Assembly (NCBI GenBank): GCA_000473305.1
Contig: CP006772.1
Coordinates: 2,108,001 to 2,172,000 of the forward strand
DNA: 64,000 nt
Origin: Bacteroidales bacterium CF
GTDB lineage: Bacteria > Bacteroidota > Bacteroidia > Bacteroidales > UBA932
Direction of reading: 5' to 3'
Of the stretch, positions 54,869-63,441 are shown piece after piece. Positions within the stretch are counted from its first letter, which is position 1. Every line of letters begins with the position of its first letter. The position numbers and the translations under genes are program-made. The notes beneath the pieces are model-generated. The model saw only the letters and a list, made by a program, of their open reading frames with translations. It was not told where the DNA came from and did not search any database.

Positions 54869-57140
54869 ACTGTTTCTGATATGTCAAAGATAAAATTTTG
54901 AAAGCAAATCACAACTTTACAAGGCGAATAAATAAATGAGATTTAACTGTTTCTGATATGTCAAAGATAAAATTTTGAAAGCAAATCACAACTAGGCTGG
55001 TACTTCAATCTCGGTATGTTTACTGTTTCTGATATGTCAAAGATAAAATTTTGAAAGCAAATCACAACATGATTTCTACATAGTCTGGATTTGATTGCAC
55101 TGTTTCTGATATGTCAAAGATAAAATTTTGAAAGCAAATCACAACTCGATTTCTTCATATTGCGAAAGTAACTCCACTGTTTCTGATATGTCAAAGATAA
55201 AATTTTGAAAGCAAATCACAACACCTCTTCCGCTATTTGTATCTGGCTTTCACTGTTTCTGATATGTCAAAGATAAAATTTTGAAAGCAAATCACAACAC
55301 AGGGGTTCGAGTCCCCTCACCTCCACGACTGTTTCTGATATGTCAAAGATAAAATTTTGAAAGCAAATCACAACGGTAACATCCCCGTAGCAACAAAAGA
55401 GTTTACTGTTTCTGATATGTCAAAGATAAAATTTTGAAAGCAAATCACAACTACATATCAGAAGTATATGCTTCTTTCCGACTGTTTCTGATATGTCAAA
55501 GATAAAATTTTGAAAGCAAATCACAACAGCCCCCTGAAGATAATCATTGAACCTGTACTGTTTCTGATATGTCAAAGATAAAATTTTGAAAGCAAATCAC
55601 AACTTCTGATCAAGGGTTGTGAAGATGTATTCAACTGTTTCTGATATGTCAAAGATAAAATTTTGAAAGCAAATCACAACGGAATATGTGCAGGAAAGTA
55701 GAAGTAACAAACTGTTTCTGATATGTCAAAGATAAAATTTTGAAAGCAAATCACAACAGAAACCTTTGAATATGAAGCCTATGAGCAACTGTTTCTGATA
55801 TGTCAAAGATAAAATTTTGAAAGCAAATCACAACTCTCAATTCTCAGAGACTCGTCAGGGGATTACTGTTTCTGATATGTCAAAGATAAAATTTTGAAAG
55901 CAAATCACAACTAAACACACAATAAGGAGTACAAACGGAGTACTGTTTCTGATATGTCAAAGATAAAATTTTGAAAGCAAATCACAACAGGGTCTGCATA
56001 ATACTCCTGTACTGAAAACTGTTTCTGATATGTCAAAGATAAAATTTTGAAAGCAAATCACAACTGTATTACCTAGCGATACTTTGAAGTTATCACTGTT
56101 TCTGATATGTCAAAGATAAAATTTTGAAAGCAAATCACAACAATTTTAAACAAATATAGTAATTAATTCTACTGTTTCTGATATGTCAAAGATAAAATTT
56201 TGAAAGCAAATCACAACACTTTATTACTTTTCTCTTGACTATCGTAGACTGTTTCTGATATGTCAAAGATAAAATTTTGAAAGCAAATCACAACATGTCT
56301 GTTGTTTTCATATCGGTAAAATTACTGTTTCTGATATGTCAAAGATAAAATTTTGAAAGCAAATCACAACAGGAGACCCGTATTGTGGTGCTGAGAGCGA
56401 ACTGTTTCTGATATGTCAAAGATAAAATTTTGAAAGCAAATCACAACAGGGTCGCTTCATTCACCCCGTTACAATATACTGTTTCTGATATGTCAAAGAT
56501 AAAATTTTGAAAGCAAATCACAACGTAAGATTATTATCGTAAAAAAAGATATTTGCTGTTTCTGATATGTCAAAGATAAAATTTTGAAAGCAAATCACAA
56601 CGCATAAAATATTTTGAAATAAGTAAATCAAGCTGTTTCTGATATGTCAAAGATAAAATTTTGAAAGCAAATCACAACTAAAGATATCCAGCCCTGACGT
56701 TGTTCCTCGCTGTTTCTGATATGTCAAAGATAAAATTTTGAAAGCAAATCACAACTAGTAACCGCAATGGTTGTAAGGGACTGGGGCTGTTTCTGATATG
56801 TCAAAGATAAAATTTTGAAAGCAAATCACAACGATGTGTGGAACGGAGTAAAAGACGATTGTGCTGTTTCTGATATGTCAAAGATAAAATTTTGAAAGCA
56901 AATCACAACTTAGGGACAGAGTGGTACATAGCCACAACAGCTGTTTCTGATATGTCAAAGATAAAATTTTGAAAGCAAATCACAACCGGAAAACCAAGAT
57001 TGAAACTACCTGATTCGCTGTTTCTGATATGTCAAAGATAAAATTTTGAAAGCAAATCACAACCAAGGTCTCTGACGTGTTCTTTTTCAAGAAGCTGTTT
57101 CTGATATGTCAAAGATAAAATTTTGAAAACGAATCACAAC
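54869..57140 (-). CRISPR. type II-C CRISPR array, 30 repeats of 47 bp, 29 spacers
   Basis: Counted directly: 30 repeats of 47 nt with spacers of 29-30 nt. In the crRNA direction (minus strand, by complementarity to the tracrRNA) the repeat begins GTTGTGATTTGC, contains TATCTTTG at 24-31 and ends AGAAACAGT or AGAAACAGC. On the plus strand the first 22 repeats (from 54869 to 56478) start with A and the last eight (56555 to 57094) with G. The repeat at 57094 has two further substitutions (GAAAACGAATC for GAAAGCAAATC) and marks the old end. Spacer 6 (55299-55327) looks like a tRNA 3' part. Confidence 0.98.
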
Positions 57141-57218
57141 AAAAAGCCATCTTTGTAAAAACTATTTACATATTTGTATATGGAGTAATCTCAGCCGATT
57201 CTTAGGATTCGTGCACCG

Positions 57219-57247
57219 TAAAGCCACTTTTTTGTGGCTTTGCTTTT
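57219..57247. terminator. hairpin beyond the array
   Basis: AAAGCCAC / GTGGCTTT with T-rich loop and tails. It separates the CRISPR array from the AbiE pair 2. The surrounding 57141-57323 holds no gene. Confidence 0.75.
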
Positions 57248-57323
57248 TATATATAAGCAATTCTTCATAAGTCTTATATGTTAATGAAAAAATTTAAGCT
57301 GAAAGTTGATGCTTTTTTCTGCC

Positions 57324-57496
57324 TCTGAATCTGTCAAGAGGAGAAGGGGGCGTTGGGGGCGGGGCGAGAGGTTGCGCCGACAGCATTTATTAGCAAAATG
57401 CGTCTGTTTGAGCCAAAGGCGAGTCAGCATTTTGATTAGAAATGCTTAGGCAAGCAACAGCCCCGCCGCCACTGCACCGCGAACCCCTTGACAGAT
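57324..57496. repeat. repeat family C, copy C1
   Basis: 173 nt, nearly identical to C2 without gaps. Begins TCTGAATCTGTCAAG and ends CCCCTTGACAGAT; contains GCATTTATTAGCAAAATGC-type hairpins and the arms GGCGGGGC / GCCCCGCC. Confidence 0.9.
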
Positions 57497-57523
57497 ATTT
57501 TATGTGGTAGTAATTATTTTTAT

Positions 57524-57570
57524 TACATTTGTGAACTGATATTAGGACTTTTTCCTATTTTCAGTTTACA
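57524..57570 (+). promoter_or_regulatory. AbiE pair 2 promoter and operator-like hairpin
   Basis: TACATTTG (57524-57531) fits TAnnTTTG. It runs into the inverted repeat TGAACTGATATTAGGA / TCCTATTTTCAGTTTACA, which ends just before the AbiEi start codon. AbiEi-type antitoxins repress by binding such repeats. The same hairpin recurs at 59042. Confidence 0.65.
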
Positions 57571-57571
57571 T

Positions 57572-58141
57572 ATGACGAAAAACGATTTCATATTAGAGAT
57601 TTATAAAGATGACCGAACTGTCTTTAGATTGTCTGATATTGCAATGCTTTTCTCGCAAGAGGACATTATTTTTCTAAGCGATCGTTTAAATTATTATGTG
57701 CACACCAACAAAATATTAAATCCCCGGAAAGGCATTTATGCCAAGTCGGGATATAATCCGCTGGAGCTTGCTAATATCCTTTACACCCCTTCCTATATCT
57801 CTTTAGAATATGTATTACAACGGTCCGGAATTGTTTTTCAATATGACTCAAGTTACACAAGCATAAGTTATCTTTCCCGAAGTATCGGGATAAATGGGAA
57901 AACATATAGTTATCGAAGAATTAAGGAGGAGATTATAATGGATACGACAGGAATAATCCGGGATCAAAATATAAATATTGCCATTCCTGAAAGGGCATTT
58001 CTTGACATTCTCTATCTTAATAAGGATTTCTATGTCGATAATATTAATCCTCTTGACAAACAGTTGATAGAAAACATACTGCCAATTTACAAATCAGTTG
58101 CGTTAGAAAAAAGGGTTGCTAATCTCATACAAAATGGTTGA
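57572..58141 (+). CDS. AbiEi-like antitoxin (pair 2)
   Basis: 189 aa. Start at 57572 directly after the operator-like hairpin; an upstream ATG at 57488 would lie inside repeat C1. The N-terminal winged HTH ends in NKILNPRKGIYAKSG, followed by LANILYTPSYISLEYVLQRSG and IPERAFLDILYL, as in AbiEi antitoxins of type IV systems. Overlaps the toxin gene by 8 nt. Confidence 0.88.
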   Translation: MTKNDFILEIYKDDRTVFRLSDIAMLFSQEDIIFLSDRLNYYVHTNKILNPRKGIYAKSGYNPLELANILYTPSYISLEYVLQRSGIVFQYDSSYTSISYLSRSIGINGKTYSYRRIKEEIIMDTTGIIRDQNINIAIPERAFLDILYLNKDFYVDNINPLDKQLIENILPIYKSVALEKRVANLIQNG

Positions 58142-58862
58142 CATTAATAAGCATAAGTTTTTCCTTTTTAAAATCCTGAAGGATATATACGAGGATAAAG
58201 AGCTGGCCGGCATCCTTGGGTTCAAGGGTGGCACGGCTTTGATGTTTTTTTATAATCTCCCGCGGTTTTCAGTAGACCTTGATTTCAATCTGTTAAAGAC
58301 AGAGAAAGAGGAGATGGTATATGAGAAAGTAAAAGGCATAATACAGAAGCATGGGACAATTCATAATGAAGCAAAAAAATTTTACGGGATTATCTGTGTT
58401 TTAGATTATGGTATAGGTGAGAGGAAATTGAAGGTTGAAATTTCAAATCGCAATTACAATGATGTTTACGAAATTAAAAATCTATTGGGAATAAATATGC
58501 AAGTTATGACCACACCGTATATGTTCTCTCACAAACTCTGTGCATTGCTTGATCGTACCGCGATCACAAACAGAGATATATTTGACTGTTGGTTTTTCAT
58601 GAACAATAAGACCGCGTTGAATCAAGAAATCATAGAGACACGAATGAAGATGCCTCTTTCTGATTATCTTCAAAAATGTATTGATATGTTAGAAGGAATG
58701 AGTGATAAGGGAATTTTGAATGGTCTCGGCGAACTGATGGATGATGATATGAAAAGGTTTGTACGAACAAAATTGAGATTAGAAACTATAACTCTTCTAA
58801 AGTTCTATAAGGAATATCCTATATTGTGTAGCACAGATTTTTCTGAATCTGTCAAGGGGTGA
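58134..58862 (+). CDS. AbiEii nucleotidyltransferase toxin (pair 2)
   Basis: 242 aa. GFKGGTALMFFYNLPRFSVDLDF is the nucleotidyltransferase core (split motif GGTAL and DLDF), with KVEISNRNYND and YMFSHKLCALLDR after it. Start at ATG 58134, overlapping the antitoxin by 8 nt. The last residues, CSTDFSESVKG, are encoded by a degenerate B-type arm followed by the first 21 nt of repeat C2, so the C-terminus was probably rewritten by repeats. Confidence 0.88.
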   Translation: MVDINKHKFFLFKILKDIYEDKELAGILGFKGGTALMFFYNLPRFSVDLDFNLLKTEKEEMVYEKVKGIIQKHGTIHNEAKKFYGIICVLDYGIGERKLKVEISNRNYNDVYEIKNLLGINMQVMTTPYMFSHKLCALLDRTAITNRDIFDCWFFMNNKTALNQEIIETRMKMPLSDYLQKCIDMLEGMSDKGILNGLGELMDDDMKRFVRTKLRLETITLLKFYKEYPILCSTDFSESVKG

Positions 58863-59014
58863 TGCGGGCGTTGGCGGCGGGGCGAGGGGTTGCGCCGACA
58901 GCATTTATTAGCAAAATGCGTCTGTTTGAGCCGAAGGCGAGTCAGCATTTTGATTAGAAATGCTTAGGCAAGCAACAGCCCCGCCGCCACTGCCCCGCGA
59001 ACCCCTTGACAGAT
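58842..59014. repeat. repeat family C, copy C2
   Basis: 173 nt, same direction as C1, offset exactly 1518 nt. Starts within the AbiEii coding end (TCTGAATCTGTCAAGGGG) and ends CCCCTTGACAGAT. Confidence 0.9.
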
Positions 59015-59041
59015 GAACAAAGAAAAGAGCAGAAACAATCC

Positions 59042-59080
59042 GTGAACTGATATTAGGACATATTCCTAATTCCAGTTCAC
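59042..59080. repeat. second copy of the AbiE hairpin
   Basis: GTGAACTGATATTAGGA / TCCTAATTCCAGTTCAC, matching the operator-like hairpin at 57531 but without the TACATTTG promoter. Completes a composite direct repeat around AbiE pair 2. Confidence 0.8.
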
Positions 59081-59147
59081 AGATTTCATAAAGTCATTTT
59101 TTATACTCTTGCATTTCAGTTTTTTTATAGCACGCTCAAGATCTGCT

Positions 59148-59168
59148 AATTAGAAAAATCTGTGCCAC
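59148..59168. repeat. right arm of a split family-B element (B7)
   Basis: AATTAGAAAAATCTGTGCCA plus C abuts the stop codon of the DUF3857 gene. The degenerate left arm appears to be at 58826-58847 (TAGCACAGATTTTTCT), with C2 lying between. Confidence 0.65.
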
Positions 59169-61093
59169 TAATTTTTCTTCAGTACAATCTTGCCTTTATA
59201 CGCCGTGTTGACAACCTCGAGAAACTTGAGAAAATCGCCGTATTGACCGAGAGCATATCTTCCCGAAGGCATGTAAAACGAGTGAATAATCTTAATAGTC
59301 TGACCATCCTTGAGGCAACTCGACCTGAAACAACCGAAAGAGGTTTTGGCCTCAACCCCGGAAGGCATTGACTCAATCTCATAACCCGCAGGAATATTGA
59401 CAACAATCGTGTCAATATCCTTGAAACCTTGTTGAATGTCAATACCATGAGTCCTCTCACTCACATTAACAGATTCGAAGGTGTTCCTGTAAGGATTAAC
59501 CGGAATAAAAAGCCTGGTTCCGCTTTTACTACCATACTGGCGAGTGTTCCAGATATAAGAGATATCGATATATGGCAAAGGAAGCTTTACCTCATTTACC
59601 ATAATCTTCTCCATCACCACATTAGGAATTTTGATAATTCCGGTCAGATGCTCCGCCTGGTCAGAGAATTTCAGCTTCGAAAAACCTGCATAGTCGTCAT
59701 AAATCTTTACAAAACAACTCTTTTTGGCATCAATCCTCGCTCCGCCCTCTGCCGCAAGGGAGACATTCACAACATTAGACTCTACATTCAGGGAATCGGA
59801 GTAGTCAGGAAGTCTCACTACTTTCCCGCCATCTTCAGATACAATCAAAGCCTCGTGACCTGATATCCCATTGTGGACAAATCCTAACGGAAACTCAGGA
59901 TTTGTGCACTCAAGCCATAATGTATCCTTCTGCAAAGGGACCATCAGGATTGCATGGTTGAACTGATGGAAACTCGGGAAATCATTAAAAAGGTCTCTGT
60001 CATCATCGTCCAGACGAATCAGAGTGTAGTATGACTGGAGGCCGGCAGCTGCCAGCAAAGATTTCATGTAGTTTGAAAGAGCCTTGCAATCTCCGAATCC
60101 TGTTTTAAACACCTCGGCTGCCGGCATCGGTTTATACCCGCCGATTCCGAGCTGTATGCTGACATATCTTGTAGTTGAACCGAGATATTTATACAATGCC
60201 TCGACTTTTTCCCGGTCACTGTTCGCACCTGATATCAGTTCCAAAACTTTTGCCTTTGCATTTTCAGGCAACTCACCTTGATCTTTGATAAGAGAGTAGC
60301 TCCACTGCCCCATCTCACTCCAGCCGGAAATATTGCCACTCACCCCGTCATACACAAAATCCAAAGGTTTAATGTAAAGGCGAGGGATATAGTTTACCAG
60401 ACTTCCGTCCAAAGGTTCATCTTTAATGGCTTTCAAGCCGTTCAACTCCCATGTATATTTTAATTCTCCCTTCTCTGTGGAGACTTTCGGATCATCTGCC
60501 ATATTGAAGCTCATGTGTGCTATTTTTGTTTCCTCAGGTACAATAAGGAAATAGCAAGATTTCTCCACAGACAGGTCGTAACCGATTTGAGGAAAAAAAA
60601 CGGGAAATGAGTTTATTCCGTTATTCCAGTTTATTTCGTATTCAAAGACAATAGTAAAGGGATATGTGGGGATGTCGGGACTTAACCAGTATGTCTTGCT
60701 GTCTGAGGCAAGTGCTTCTGAATATTCTGTTGTCCTGATATCCTGCATTTTGTATTTTTTGAGTTCTGCTCCTTGTGAGTTGTAGATTTTTGCAGAAAAG
60801 GCTGTAAGTTTCCGGAACTTGTCTCCCGGGTATTCAAATTCTGCAAACTCTTTTCCGCTCTCATTGAGCACGGTTATTACAAGTTTGTGCAACTCTTCTG
60901 CATATATAGGAGTATCGTAACTAAATGTTGTCTCATCGTAACGAACCACTGCATTTGCATTTTTTATAAGTGTGTCGGGAATGGCTGATACGACTATCTG
61001 TTGGAGATCTGCTGTTTTTGACTGTGCCTGCAAATTCGTTCCAAAAGATATCAGGACGAGTAGTACTGAAAGATGTAAGAGTATATTTTTCAC
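59168..61093 (-). CDS. DUF3857 transglutaminase-like secreted protein (1)
   Basis: 641 aa. Signal peptide (LLHLSVLLVLISFGTNLQA-QS), DUF3857 domain at about 50-235 (FEYEINWNNGINSFPVFFP), then a transglutaminase-like domain. Its catalytic-type Cys-His-Asp region shows as GFGDCKALSNYMKSLLAAAG, SFHQFNHAILMVPL and LWLECTNPE. Function unknown; related proteins are common in Bacteroidota in pairs. A second DUF3857 gene lies 17 nt upstream. Confidence 0.9.
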   Translation of the reverse strand: MKNILLHLSVLLVLISFGTNLQAQSKTADLQQIVVSAIPDTLIKNANAVVRYDETTFSYDTPIYAEELHKLVITVLNESGKEFAEFEYPGDKFRKLTAFSAKIYNSQGAELKKYKMQDIRTTEYSEALASDSKTYWLSPDIPTYPFTIVFEYEINWNNGINSFPVFFPQIGYDLSVEKSCYFLIVPEETKIAHMSFNMADDPKVSTEKGELKYTWELNGLKAIKDEPLDGSLVNYIPRLYIKPLDFVYDGVSGNISGWSEMGQWSYSLIKDQGELPENAKAKVLELISGANSDREKVEALYKYLGSTTRYVSIQLGIGGYKPMPAAEVFKTGFGDCKALSNYMKSLLAAAGLQSYYTLIRLDDDDRDLFNDFPSFHQFNHAILMVPLQKDTLWLECTNPEFPLGFVHNGISGHEALIVSEDGGKVVRLPDYSDSLNVESNVVNVSLAAEGGARIDAKKSCFVKIYDDYAGFSKLKFSDQAEHLTGIIKIPNVVMEKIMVNEVKLPLPYIDISYIWNTRQYGSKSGTRLFIPVNPYRNTFESVNVSERTHGIDIQQGFKDIDTIVVNIPAGYEIESMPSGVEAKTSFGCFRSSCLKDGQTIKIIHSFYMPSGRYALGQYGDFLKFLEVVNTAYKGKIVLKKN

Positions 61094-61110
61094 GGCTTTT
61101 CTTTTAGGTT

Positions 61111-63084
61111 TTAGATCTTTTTCAACACTATCATCTCACTGTTCTTTGTGGCTATCAGACCGAAATAGTTCTTTATCGCCTCATAATCTGTGAAAGGATA
61201 CAGAATCTGGCTCATGTCGAATATATAGCCGAGGTTTATAGTCCTGTCTGAGACATTCACCGCATATGTGCATTTGCCACCATTATCCAAAAGTGACACC
61301 CTTACCCCTTTTGGAACCTCCTCTATTGCATAACCCTCCGGAATCATAATTATACAATTTAACCTGTATAAATAAGGGAAGCTGAACTCTATCGGCAATT
61401 TACGTTCTGCCTGGGTAAAGGGATTCTCGGTTATATGGGTGAACACCATTGGATTAAGATAAATATAATCGCCCGATGTCTCTATGTTTTTTGTAAATGT
61501 AAGTGTCTCTTTGACATTACCATCTGAGGATGTTTTTCCTTCTATCCTTATATTTTCGATTTTGGTCTGAGTGTTGTTCTGTATTGCATCTACAATCTTT
61601 ACGGAGTCTTTTCCCGCAACAGATGCTCTGTATGTGTATGCAAACTGGTTTACATAGTTTGTGGTTCTTTCACCTTTGAGATTACCCTCTTTGTCCAGAG
61701 TTGCGACAACTCGCGAGATAAATTGGTTTTTCACGAGGTTGGTAAGGTCAACCGATTTCCCGGGATTCTTTGGATCATATACTACTCCTTTGTCTACCAA
61801 TAAATCTGTAGGCAGAATATTTAAACCGCCGTGATTTGAGGAGCCGTCCATATAAATCATCTTTCCGTCTTTGAGCTCTGCCGCCACAATGAAGGTGCTG
61901 ATTTTATTGATAGAGGGGTTTGTTATCGGGAATCTGCCTTTGGACCTTCTGCTGATCAACACCGGATAGCACTTGATATCTGCATCTCTGAGAGCACTCA
62001 TGAGAACGAAATTGATCTGAGCGTTGTTACCTACTCCCTCTTTGGCAGCAGTTCTCGGATTTCCTCCGTAGAACGAGTATACATCGTTCCATTTGATCTT
62101 GCTTTTTATAAAGCTGTAGATTTTGCTTATTTTTTCCTGTTCGTCTGTCACCCCGTTCATCAAAACGGCTGTTTCATCCTTGAATGGATTGGACATTCTG
62201 TTGTTGGAGCTGAAGTAGTTTTGCTTTTCTAGCATTTCGATAATGTCTTTCCATGTTGATGTATATGATTTGTACATTTCGTAAGGATATTGAGTGCCTC
62301 TGAGTTCGAAGACCACTGCTGATTTGTACTCGTTCATACACCAGACGTTATCCTCATCTTTCAGAGCAGGGACATCGGTTGCTGTGTATGTCATGATCTT
62401 GCTTGACACTGCAAGCATCTCTCCCGCTCCTACCCGGAGCTGCCCTGATTCGTCCTTTTGTGTGACCGCTATGTGTTCATACCCTTTGGTTCTGATATTG
62501 AAGTTGAAATACTCAAGTATGTTAATCCCGAACTTGCTGTTCATTACCGGGATATCTGACTGAAAATACCACTCCGGAACGTCTGTCACATACCTTGAGA
62601 CTAGTGTATATTTGAACTCAATAACGCTTCCTGCTTTTACATTCGGGATTGAAAACTTTATGCGCTTTGTCGTTTCACTTAAAGCCTCATCGAAGATGTA
62701 CTTTTTCTCAAGTTTTGTTTTTATAACCTTTCCATCTTCAAGATTATATGAAATTGCCTCAAGGTTGTTTATATAATCCCTGTCAGAACCGTCTCCATAA
62801 TAGTAAGGAATATCAATATTAGCCCGGTCAACGCCCTCCGGCTTCAATATCTTGATTTTCTGCTTGAACTCTGTCTGTAATACAAATCCGTTTTCAGGGG
62901 TATAGACATAGTATGAATAACCCTCATCATACAAAACAACCGCCTCTGCTGTTGTATCTTTTTGATATACCCTCATTGTAAGCTCGTCGTTTGTGATTTT
63001 TCCGTACTTGAAGCTTATCTCCTGACCCCATAAAATCACAGTTCCCGCTATACAAAATAGCAGAAGTGAGCACAACCTTTTCAT
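61111..63084 (-). CDS. DUF3857 transglutaminase-like secreted protein (2)
   Basis: 657 aa. I chose the ATG at 63084, which gives a signal peptide (MKRLCSLLLFCIAGTVILWG-QE); the longer reading frame would start in repeat B8. DUF3857 spans about 45-240 (IEFKYTLVSRYVTDVPEWYFQ). The transglutaminase-like region is degenerate: the site corresponding to GDC in the neighbour is GNNAQINFVLMSALRDADI, without the Cys, so it is probably catalytically inactive. Same operon as the gene at 59168. Confidence 0.88.
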   Translation of the reverse strand: MKRLCSLLLFCIAGTVILWGQEISFKYGKITNDELTMRVYQKDTTAEAVVLYDEGYSYYVYTPENGFVLQTEFKQKIKILKPEGVDRANIDIPYYYGDGSDRDYINNLEAISYNLEDGKVIKTKLEKKYIFDEALSETTKRIKFSIPNVKAGSVIEFKYTLVSRYVTDVPEWYFQSDIPVMNSKFGINILEYFNFNIRTKGYEHIAVTQKDESGQLRVGAGEMLAVSSKIMTYTATDVPALKDEDNVWCMNEYKSAVVFELRGTQYPYEMYKSYTSTWKDIIEMLEKQNYFSSNNRMSNPFKDETAVLMNGVTDEQEKISKIYSFIKSKIKWNDVYSFYGGNPRTAAKEGVGNNAQINFVLMSALRDADIKCYPVLISRRSKGRFPITNPSINKISTFIVAAELKDGKMIYMDGSSNHGGLNILPTDLLVDKGVVYDPKNPGKSVDLTNLVKNQFISRVVATLDKEGNLKGERTTNYVNQFAYTYRASVAGKDSVKIVDAIQNNTQTKIENIRIEGKTSSDGNVKETLTFTKNIETSGDYIYLNPMVFTHITENPFTQAERKLPIEFSFPYLYRLNCIIMIPEGYAIEEVPKGVRVSLLDNGGKCTYAVNVSDRTINLGYIFDMSQILYPFTDYEAIKNYFGLIATKNSEMIVLKKI

Positions 63085-63133
63085 TTGATTGATTTTTATT
63101 TGATTATGAACAAATGTACGATATTTATTTTTA

Positions 63134-63255
63134 GTGGCACTGATTTTTCTAATTTTTTGTACTACAAGCACATAAAATTTTCACAGCTATAATATATTGT
63201 TTATGACCACTTTGTAATGCCTTAATATTCTGCAAATTAGAAAAATCAGTGCCAC
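63134..63255. repeat. repeat family B, copy B8
   Basis: Arms GTGGCACTGATTTTTCTAAT plus T / complement, perfect over 21 bp, 80-nt interior. Upstream of the DUF3857 gene and followed by C3. Confidence 0.88.
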
Positions 63256-63274
63256 ATAAAAAAATCACACGAGG

Positions 63275-63430
63275 GGTGAGTGGTGCGTTGGGGGCAAGGC
63301 GAAGAGTTGCGCCGTCAGCATTTATTAGCAAAATGCGTCTGTCTGAGCCGAAGGCGAGTCAACATTTTGATTTGAAATGCTTAGGCAAGCAACCGCCTTG
63401 CCCCCACGTCAGCACGAATCACTTGAGTGA
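63275..63430. repeat. repeat family C, copy C3
   Basis: Core identical in plan to C1/C2 (GCATTTATTAGCAAAATGC, GAGCCGAAGGCGAGTCA). The GC-rich arms are GGGGGCAAGGCG / CGCCTTGCCCCC, changed on both sides compared with C1/C2 so that pairing is kept. Boundaries approximate. Confidence 0.8.
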
Positions 63431-63441
63431 TTTCCGTGGCA

